Assembly: GCA_039029935.1 (NCBI GenBank)
Contig: JBCCFC010000315.1
Span: forward strand, 1-11,265
Origin: G039029935 sp039029935
GTDB taxonomy: Bacteria > Chloroflexota > Anaerolineae > Caldilineales > Caldilineaceae
Reading direction: 5' to 3'
DNA: 11,265 nucleotides
A program made the position numbers and the translations under genes. Below the pieces are notes generated by a model. It saw only the letters and a list, made by a program, of their open reading frames with translations, was not told the DNA's origin and made no database searches. Below are positions 6,202 through 11,265 of this stretch, piece after piece; within the stretch, counting starts at the first letter, position 1; every line of letters begins with the position of its first letter.

Positions 6202-6344
6202 CAATTAGGTAATAACTATACCGCGGCTACGGCCGCTATCGGGGGAGGTATATTTGTTACCTAATCACAGTCGGGCTGTTATCTGTAGTATTGGCGCTTA
6301 GGCGTCTATCGGGGGAAATACTGCATTTAACGGCCTGTTTTTTT
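6202..6344 (+). ncRNA. Twin-module structured RNA, unrecognised
   Basis: The predicted transcript of about 143 nt is almost entirely base-paired. Module 1 (6205-6264): 6205-6222 pairs with 6247-6264 (18 positions, one mismatch and one G-U), capped by GCGGC-TACG-GCCGC (6223-6236), a cUACGg tetraloop. Module 2 (6272-6337): 6272-6292 pairs with 6317-6337 (21 positions, two mismatches), capped by GGCGC-TTAG-GCGTC (6293-6306). In both, the ten bases after the cap are the same, TATCGGGGGA (6237-6246 and 6307-6316), forming a bulge on the 3' side only. The helices differ in sequence yet keep pairing and order, so the structure and not the primary sequence is repeated. Seven T follow module 2. There is no convincing reading frame. 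I do not recognise it as 6S RNA, tmRNA, SRP RNA, RNase P or a known riboswitch. The exposed GGGGGA resembles a GGA protein-binding or Shine-Dalgarno-like motif, which is inference only. Confidence 0.8.
6272..6344 (+). terminator. Terminator-like 3' end of the structured RNA
   Basis: The closing stem of module 2 (CGGGCTGTT 6272-6280 with AACGGCCTG 6329-6337, nine pairs including two G-U) is followed immediately by seven T (6338-6344). This is the arrangement of a Rho-independent terminator, although the full hairpin is longer than usual. It would stop the RNA before the convergent methyltransferase gene. Confidence 0.65.
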
Positions 6345-6492
6345 ATTGGGAGACTTTTTACTCCTACCTCTTGCCCCTACCTCAACATTGACGAGCATAT
6401 CTACACAGAACATATTTACACAGAACATACTTACACATAGGTGTCAATTTGCGTTGACAAGTTGAGGCTCATCTGCTAACTTTTCCCACAAC
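6345..6492. repeat. Intergenic spacer with 15-bp direct repeats
   Basis: TACACAGAACATATT (6402-6416) and TACACAGAACATACT (6417-6431) are tandem copies with one difference, followed by a partial third copy starting TACACAT (6432). CCTCAAC (6380-6386) and GTTGAGG (6461-6467) form an inverted pair around them. The spacer separates the structured RNA from the convergent methyltransferase gene. No reading frame or clear terminator for the minus-strand gene is visible. Confidence 0.7.
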
Positions 6493-7521
6493 CTACCCCG
6501 GCTTGCATACACGAATAAAACTCGCTGTCACGCCCACCCGTGACATTCGCTCATAATCCACAAACCCAGCCTCCGCCAACCACGAACGATACTCGCCATC
6601 TGTATAGGCACGACCATCATCATAAATATTGAGAAACACCAAGTTCATACCCACTGTCTCGATTGGCGTCGTGCGTTCATCATCCAGCACGGCAGCGACA
6701 ATATAGAGGACGCCACCGGGGTCGAGGACCTCATAGACATGCTGGAGCGAGGAACGGATATCTGCAATGGACAGGATTTGGGTGTAGTTGAGCATGACAG
6801 CAGCGTCATAGGTGGTGTCGCCACTAAATGCGTCCTTTGCCACGTCAATCGTCAACGCGGTGACGCGTTCGCCAACACCCGCTTCGTCGATAAATTGTTG
6901 TGTAATGGATGTGACCGATGGCAACTCGGCAACAGTGGCATGTAGCGCAGGCAATGCATTGACCAGCGAAATTGCCAGCCCACCAGAGCCACCACCAACA
7001 TCAAGCAGCGAGCGATGCAGTTTCATGTCATAGCGGCGCATCAACGCCCGTGCGGTTGCCGTTGCTCCGGCATGGAGTCCACGAAAAAAGACAGCCAGTT
7101 CCGCTGGGTCCATCGAGTGAAAATCATGTTTGGCCTGCGGTTGACCGTGACGAATGGTCTCTGCGGTGTGAAGTGCCGAGTTCCACATATCGCTAAACGC
7201 TTCATGCAAGCTGCCTCGATAGGAGGGCTTGCCTTTGACCAAGAAATAGTCGGCTTCGGGTGTATTGGCAAAATGGTCGATGCCCGCTTCATCGCGTTCA
7301 ACGGATAGTAAACGTGTGTTGACCAGCGCGTAGAGCAGTAGCGATAACTTATCCGGTTTGACAGCCAGTGCCACTGCCAATTCTTCTGCGGTGAGTGGCC
7401 CATGTTGGAGTGGCGTGAATAGATCAAGCTGCATCCCCGCTAACATAGCAAAGGGTAGATAAACGGATTGGGCAAGGCGGTCGATGAGATCGCGCTGAAA
7501 ATCTGTTTGTTGTGATGACAT
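6493..7521 (-). CDS. SAM-dependent methyltransferase, O-methyltransferase family 2 type
   Basis: The 342-aa protein has the two-part layout of plant-type and polyketide O-methyltransferases: an N-terminal winged-helix dimerisation domain (about 10-100) and a Rossmann methyltransferase domain (about 150-340). SAM-binding motif I is LLDVGGGSGG (172-181), with E199 (AELP) suited to bind the ribose and D227 in the next acidic motif. The LDPGGVLYIV segment (266-275) is the usual post-motif strand. The catalytic His of the family, normally in an LHDW motif, is absent: the corresponding stretch reads MLNYTQIL (243-250). It may therefore act on another atom or by another mechanism, as some homologues do. 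ATG 7521 has AAGGA (minus strand, 7530-7534) 8 nt upstream. The target is unknown; it could be part of the neighbouring tailoring-gene group, though it is convergent with it. Confidence 0.88.
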   Translation of the reverse strand: MSSQQTDFQRDLIDRLAQSVYLPFAMLAGMQLDLFTPLQHGPLTAEELAVALAVKPDKLSLLLYALVNTRLLSVERDEAGIDHFANTPEADYFLVKGKPSYRGSLHEAFSDMWNSALHTAETIRHGQPQAKHDFHSMDPAELAVFFRGLHAGATATARALMRRYDMKLHRSLLDVGGGSGGLAISLVNALPALHATVAELPSVTSITQQFIDEAGVGERVTALTIDVAKDAFSGDTTYDAAVMLNYTQILSIADIRSSLQHVYEVLDPGGVLYIVAAVLDDERTTPIETVGMNLVFLNIYDDGRAYTDGEYRSWLAEAGFVDYERMSRVGVTASFIRVCKPG

Positions 7522-7602
7522 GGTTTTGTTCCTTTATGTAATTATTTCTTAGAAAATTGCTTGTAAATCAATAATTTTCGCGATGGTCAAGCAAAGTCTA
7601 AA

Positions 7603-7674
7603 CAAAAATTAGTGTTCCGTCCCTATTTGTGTCGGCTATTCTGGACACGAATAGGGCCGGAACACTAATTTTTG
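7603..7674. repeat. Fold-back inverted repeat, 31-bp arms
   Basis: The arm 7603-7633 pairs with 7644-7674 across a 10-nt loop (7634-7643), 29 of 31 positions Watson-Crick plus one T-G pair and one mismatch (7620/7657). The arms read CAAAAATTAGTGTTCCG... inward. A-rich and T-rich ends flank a more GC-rich centre, so it could terminate transcription in both directions. It may equally be a miniature fold-back transposable element; I see no clear target-site duplication. It lies in the 292-bp gap between two minus-strand genes, downstream of the TPR gene and upstream of the methyltransferase gene. Apart from it, the gap holds only AT-rich sequence. Confidence 0.9.
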
Positions 7675-7813
7675 CTTCAAATTGTTATTGACTATTACAG
7701 AATTTTACTTTTTATCGAGAATGTGTGGTTTCAAACCGTTTTAGCGGTAGTTCAATTATTGCATTAGATTGGTCCAATCTGATAAACCTACTAGAAGAGT
7801 ATAGCATCACCAA

Positions 7814-10438
7814 TCATAGCCAAACAATTTCTGTTGTGTCCCTTGAAACCGTTTCCACTGGCAGCAAATCCAATCCATTTTCAAACCACCCTTGCAAGGT
7901 TCGCTCTAGCTCAAAAAAGTCCAGCAGGTTTGGCATTGTGTTAAACTGCGCGACAACCCGCACCATGTGGACTGACGTTTCTCCATGAGGCTGATTGTCA
8001 CCATTGAGTAGACCCAACGCCGAAACCCCAAAAGTATCTAGCAAAGTCGTTTGCTGTGTTTGCCAAATGGAGCCGAGTTTCTGTTGATAGACAATATGGT
8101 GATGACCATTGGCTTGATGTATGCTCTCTGTGGATGGAGCTTGAGATGCGGTTGTCGTCAGTTCGTCTGCCAAAACATAGTAGGTTCCCCGGCCTTTGCC
8201 ATGTTTCGCCAAATGATTTGTTTTTGCCAATGCCGCCAAACGACGGGTTGCGGTTGCCTTGCTGACATCCAATGTATCCATAATCGTCTTAGGCGTGATA
8301 CGTCCCTCTTGCGCGGCTAAACTCAAAACCGCTTGCTCGTCGGGTGTCAGTTGACTCAGCAGATGGTTGGGCAGCTTTGCCAACAACGATGCATAGGGTG
8401 ACTGCACATCGGCCTGTGTCTCCGAAGTCACTGGCGAACTGGCCTCAGCCATAGAATAGGATTGTGGTTGGTAGACCGATGCAGATTGCAGTAAAGGCAT
8501 TGTTTTACGTAACTGCTCATAGTAGGCGATCTGCTCTGAAAATCCTTTCTCTTTACTCAATGCATAGCCCGCTGCCCAATGCCGCCGCGCCGTCTCGCCA
8601 TCACCCATTTCAGCCCAGCATTCAGCCAAATTCGACAGTGCCTTGACTTCAATCAAGGGCGCAGCAATTCCCTTACAGATCGCAAGAGACTTCGTATAGG
8701 CATCCGCTGCTTCCTGAAACACTTCTTGAAAATAATGCGTGACCCCGATATTGAGCCAAACGGTGGCGATATGTTCTTGATTGTTGATTTGTGCATAGAT
8801 GCGCATGGCGTCGTAGAATGCATGGATTGCATTGGGATAGGCTTTCATGGCTCGATAAATTAAGGCTAAGTTATTAAATGATGCAGCAACGCGCATGGGG
8901 TTGCCAATTTCTTCTCGTAATGCTAAAGCTTGTTGCGCATAGTCAATAGATGCCTCATATGACTTTTGACGCCGATTTAAACTCGACAAGGCATCATAAA
9001 TATCGGCACGTTGTTCTCTGAATTTGGGGGCAGATGACGTCTGTGACAGTGCTAATCGCAAATCATCATCCGCTTTTTTCCATTCTTGTTGAAAGATATA
9101 GACCCACGCCCGATCTTTTAGCATGATGAGCAACTCTGGGTCACCAACAGAAAACCGCTCCTTGGCTTGTCGATAATATGTCAGCGCGTGCATCGGATTA
9201 TGATTTTCATAGAGTTTCCCCATGCGCCGATAGATGTGTGCCTGTTGCTCTGCGGATATTGCTGCCTGTAATGCTTGGCGACATGCTGCAACCGCTTCTT
9301 CCTGTTTGCCCTCGCTGGCATATAAATCACTTAATAAGACCTGCACTCGTCGCCATTCATCTGGATTCAGATGAGTCTGTTGGAAATTGACAAGCGTGGC
9401 GCGTAACTCTTCAACTTGGAGCTCATTCATCAAATCGTTGGCCGCCGCGAGCAATGTTGTAGCAGCGGCAGACCATTGTTGTGCTTTTTGTAAATGACGT
9501 GCTGCATTCAAGTTGTCATATTGTTGTGCGTAATATTCTGCAATTTGCTGATGCCGGATGCGCAACTGATGACTATCTTGGCGTACATAGACATATTGCT
9601 GTAAGACAGGCGAAAGCCACAAGTTGCGACCATTGTCCCCTGTGAGTAATAAACGGCTACCGATCAGCTCATCCAAAATGTTTTCGATGGTATCCACATC
9701 AAGTGGCTGGTTCCCGAGCTTGCCATCAGCACCCAATTTCTCTGTGAGTGCCATTTGAATCAACAGCGCACGCGGAAACACATCGCCAAAGGTGGCGGCA
9801 ATGCCAAAAATGGCAAGTGCGTTCGCATTCGCTGGGGTCTGTAGTGGACGATAGACCTCATCCAATGCCAACTGCTGGAGTTTTGCTGCGGCAGCATGAT
9901 CCGCATCGTCATTTGCTGTGCTATCATTGACGCCGAGAAGATTGTTGCTATCAAAGGTTAACAACCGTTGCAGTCGTTGTGCGACCTCTTTGATGGCGCG
10001 ATTGCGTTCATCAAAAAATGTATCAGGGCTGGGGATTCCTGTTAAGGATAACAACGTTTCTGTGAACCGTCCCCCTTCAACAAAATCATCAGGATGGAGT
10101 GGGTCCAGATAACGATGACGTAAGATATTATAATGCCACCAACGGGGATCACTCCATGTTGGGTCATCAAAGGGCCGATAGTCCCCAGGTGGGTATTTGA
10201 TGCCACCTGGGGCCAAGCGTTCGACAGCCCACTGTAATACGCGGCGCAGGGCATGACCACGTTCATCAACTGTTGGTGAATCGTTATCCAGCACCAAGGC
10301 AGGTGTCACCAATGGCGAATGCGCAAGTGGTGAACGCCCCAAGGTGAGGACACTGTGATAGTTTTTGAAAGCCGCATTGACAAGCTGGGTAAACGCAGCA
10401 TCATCAAGCGCGGTTAGATCGCGATTGTATAAATTCAT
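7814..10438 (-). CDS. TPR / winged-helix protein with degenerate MNT-like C-terminus
   Basis: Numbering is from an alternative upstream ATG at 10498; the ATG chosen here (10438) is residue 21 and begins MNLYNRDLTALDD, a natural-looking N-terminus lying after the predicted transcription start. Neither start has a clear SD. Residues 80-180 form a Trp/Pro-rich module (LRRVLQW, DDPTWSDPRWWHYNILRHRYLDPL). Residues 222-350 resemble the winged-helix and AAxHLxxAxxW segments that follow the ATPase in STAND proteins, but no P-loop is present. About six tetratricopeptide units follow (about 380-665). A winged helix-turn-helix (about 715-780, SKATATRRLAALAKTNHL) precedes an MNT nucleotidyltransferase-like end (about 815-894): LLDTFGVSALGLL, then LLDFFELERTLQGWF and LDLLPVE. 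There the GS and DxD catalytic residues are replaced (LNG; MVR). Role is probably regulatory, through DNA binding and partner binding; this is inference. Confidence 0.85.
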   Translation of the reverse strand: MNLYNRDLTALDDAAFTQLVNAAFKNYHSVLTLGRSPLAHSPLVTPALVLDNDSPTVDERGHALRRVLQWAVERLAPGGIKYPPGDYRPFDDPTWSDPRWWHYNILRHRYLDPLHPDDFVEGGRFTETLLSLTGIPSPDTFFDERNRAIKEVAQRLQRLLTFDSNNLLGVNDSTANDDADHAAAAKLQQLALDEVYRPLQTPANANALAIFGIAATFGDVFPRALLIQMALTEKLGADGKLGNQPLDVDTIENILDELIGSRLLLTGDNGRNLWLSPVLQQYVYVRQDSHQLRIRHQQIAEYYAQQYDNLNAARHLQKAQQWSAAATTLLAAANDLMNELQVEELRATLVNFQQTHLNPDEWRRVQVLLSDLYASEGKQEEAVAACRQALQAAISAEQQAHIYRRMGKLYENHNPMHALTYYRQAKERFSVGDPELLIMLKDRAWVYIFQQEWKKADDDLRLALSQTSSAPKFREQRADIYDALSSLNRRQKSYEASIDYAQQALALREEIGNPMRVAASFNNLALIYRAMKAYPNAIHAFYDAMRIYAQINNQEHIATVWLNIGVTHYFQEVFQEAADAYTKSLAICKGIAAPLIEVKALSNLAECWAEMGDGETARRHWAAGYALSKEKGFSEQIAYYEQLRKTMPLLQSASVYQPQSYSMAEASSPVTSETQADVQSPYASLLAKLPNHLLSQLTPDEQAVLSLAAQEGRITPKTIMDTLDVSKATATRRLAALAKTNHLAKHGKGRGTYYVLADELTTTASQAPSTESIHQANGHHHIVYQQKLGSIWQTQQTTLLDTFGVSALGLLNGDNQPHGETSVHMVRVVAQFNTMPNLLDFFELERTLQGWFENGLDLLPVETVSRDTTEIVWL

Positions 10439-10512
10439 TATGAAGCTATGAGCATTTGAAAAAGTACAATTCAGTCCTTGACATGTGATAAGACGCATCT
10501 GCTCAATAGTCT

Positions 10513-10544
10513 GCTATAATCGTAGCGGTTTGATAGTTCAAACC
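10513..10544 (-). promoter_or_regulatory. Promoter with overlapping palindrome, TPR gene
   Basis: On the minus strand TTGAAC (10541-10536), 17 bp, then TATAGC (10518-10513) is a plausible sigma70 promoter with a start near 10506. A perfect 7-bp inverted repeat, GGTTTGA-TAGT-TCAAACC (10527-10544), covers the -35 box. GATAGT (10532-10537) can also pair with ACTATC (10548-10553). The overlap suggests an operator, possibly for the encoded HTH protein itself; that is inference. This start would leave only about 8 nt before ATG 10498, favouring ATG 10438. Confidence 0.45.
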
Positions 10545-10654
10545 TATACTATCCCTATTTGTTGAACATATGCGATAAGACCTTTGGTCGGTGACGAAAA
10601 ATGATGAGCATGGTTGGTCTATACGTCGTCACTACACAAATATTGGTCCATGAT

Positions 10655-10668
10655 GTTCGGTACTGAAC
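10655..10668. promoter_or_regulatory. 14-bp near-palindrome, possible operator
   Basis: GTTCGGTACTGAAC is its own reverse complement except at one symmetric pair of positions. It lies in the divergent spacer between the TPR gene and the exported-protein gene. The rest of the spacer (10545-10787) contains a GTCGTT motif twice (10690-10695, 10708-10713) and weak plus-strand promoter matches (TTGTAA 10712-10717, TACAAT 10746-10751, TATAAT 10763-10768). No gene is seen in it. Confidence 0.35.
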
Positions 10669-10787
10669 CATAAAATTGAAAGAATTGAGTCGTTTTGAGC
10701 CAATTTAGTCGTTGTAAATGCCAGTCGGATTCAATTAATCTGTGATACAATCAGGGCGTCGTTATAATCATAGGAGTAACAAGTGTC

Positions 10788-11265
10788 ATGATCAAAACAA
10801 GTATGTCAGAACAATCATTTGGTTCAGTTTCAACGGTTCCAACAGCAAATACACAAAGTTTTTCATCAAACCAATTCTCTACACAAAGTTTTACAGTACA
10901 AAATTTTACAGTACAAAATTTAATGACGGAGAAATCTCCATTAGGGCATCCTCAGTCGTTTATCCAGAATTCTCGAGTTGATACGTTGATGAATACATCA
11001 TCCTCAATACAAAGTTCTGTATTGACACCATTCTCATTTATTATATCATTCCGTTCGCTTTTCCTGATCTGGTTGGTGTTGTATGCAATTGTCATGTTCT
11101 TTTTTATGTCGTCAAGTGCATTTGCCTATAGCGATACACTAGAACCAACCCAAGAGCAGCAGCCACCACCTCCTGAACAGGATGATCCTAGACCCCCTAA
11201 CGATGATAATAACAACAATAACAACAATAACAACAATAACAACAATAACAACAATAACAACAATA
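10788..11265 (+). CDS. Exported low-complexity protein, 3' truncated by the window
   Basis: An uninterrupted frame runs from ATG 10788 to the window edge (159 codons, no stop). AGGAG (10772-10776) precedes it by 11 nt; a GTG at 10783 is better spaced but stops after two codons. Residues 1-82 are Ser/Thr/Gln-rich and carry a five-residue periodicity around 22-46 (TQSFS, SNQFS, TQSFT, VQNFT, VQNLM). A hydrophobic helix follows (about 83-110, FIISFRSLFLIWLVLYAIVMFFF) ending SSSAFA, a signal peptidase I-like site after A113. The mature start is acidic and Pro-rich (EQQPPPPEQDDPRPP), then pure Asn from residue 141 onward. The N-region is far longer than a normal signal peptide; an internal start at M68 (ATG 10989) would be more typical but lacks a clear SD. 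The Asn/Pro tract is probably a linker to a surface domain beyond the window. Function is not recognisable. Confidence 0.7.
   Translation, partial: MIKTSMSEQSFGSVSTVPTANTQSFSSNQFSTQSFTVQNFTVQNLMTEKSPLGHPQSFIQNSRVDTLMNTSSSIQSSVLTPFSFIISFRSLFLIWLVLYAIVMFFFMSSSAFAYSDTLEPTQEQQPPPPEQDDPRPPNDDNNNNNNNNNNNNNNNNNNN
10889..10918 (+). repeat. 15-bp tandem repeat within the exported-protein gene
   Basis: TTTTACAGTACAAAA is present twice in succession (10889-10903, 10904-10918). It encodes two FTVQN units in the five-residue periodic region. The related ACACAAAGTTTT also occurs twice just upstream (10851-10862 and 10881-10892). The in-frame 15-bp unit points to growth by duplication. Confidence 0.85.
11211..11264 (+). 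repeat. 9-bp microsatellite encoding poly-Asn
   Basis: Six perfect copies of AACAACAAT run from 11211 to 11264 and reach the window edge, so the full length is unknown. Each copy is three Asn codons in the frame of the exported-protein gene. Copy-number change would alter linker length by three residues without a frameshift. Confidence 0.95.

Noticed and set aside
6223..6236. Guanidine-II (mini-ykkC) riboswitch, suggested by two hairpins and an ACGG in the first loop
   Set aside because: The second hairpin has a TTAG loop rather than ACGR, the long outer helices and repeated bulge are not part of that motif, and no transporter gene follows on the same strand.
6247..6300. Short peptide starting at TTG 6254 after GGGGGAGG
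   Set aside because: The frame has about 15 codons and lies wholly within the paired arms of the RNA; the helix pattern explains the sequence better than coding.
7725..7988. Plus-strand frame over the 3' end of the TPR gene
   Set aside because: It is antisense to a well-supported domain-containing gene and shows no family resemblance or ribosome binding site.
10655..10668. LexA/SOS box
   Set aside because: The Gram-positive type box is GAAC-N4-GTTC; here the half-sites are in the opposite order (GTTC-N6-GAAC).
10742..10981. Plus-strand 79-codon frame starting at 10742
   Set aside because: It overlaps the exported-protein frame in another phase. Its repeats (YSTKF-like) are a by-product of the 15-bp DNA repeat, and it lacks an SD, whereas the 10788 frame has AGGAG and a coherent signal segment.

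Overview
The window reads as a bacterial chromosome segment of moderate GC. It most resembles the Chloroflexota: the mix of families fits (SecG, a membrane-anchored SBP_bac_5 protein, a receiver-PP2C phosphatase, an Os1348/NHLP-like small protein, and a TPR protein with a STAND-like core but no ATPase). This is inference from family content and protein style; no phylogenetic marker settles it.

Layout. At 162-2281 (+) are secG and a gene for an oligopeptide/solute-binding protein. The leader between them can fold in two competing ways beside the second gene's GTG start. At 2284-2397 a 16-bp tandem array and a CTTCACT array fill the gap to a convergent gene (2397-3590, -) for a response regulator with a PP2C/SpoIIE output. 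An AT-rich divergent intergenic region (3591-3911) follows. At 3912-6083 (+) is a possible small operon: a 96-aa protein with an NHLP/Os1348-like N-terminus, a PhyH-type Fe(II)/2-oxoglutarate dioxygenase, a HIT protein and a GNAT acetyltransferase. A hairpin-forming repeat element separates the first gene from the rest.

At 6167-6344 (+) a near-consensus sigma70 promoter (TTGACA-17 bp-TATACT) drives a region with no reading frame. It folds into two long hairpins of the same design. Each is a helix of about 20 bp, broken by an identical 10-nt 3'-side bulge (TATCGGGGGA) and capped by a 5-bp stem and tetraloop. The helix sequences differ but pairing is kept, and the second helix ends in seven T. 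I do not recognise this RNA and consider it the best candidate here for something undescribed.

The rest is mainly on the minus strand: a methyltransferase lacking the usual catalytic His (6493-7521), a 31-bp fold-back repeat (7603-7674), and a large TPR / winged-helix protein ending in what looks like a catalytically dead MNT nucleotidyltransferase domain (7814-10438). At the right edge, on the plus strand and truncated by the window, is a gene for an exported protein with an unusually long pre-signal region and a poly-Asn tract.

How the genes work together: secG serves general secretion. The 3912-6083 group looks like a precursor or substrate peptide with tailoring enzymes, possibly a RiPP-type pathway; the nearby methyltransferase may or may not belong. 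The remaining genes look like independent signalling, regulatory and transport units.
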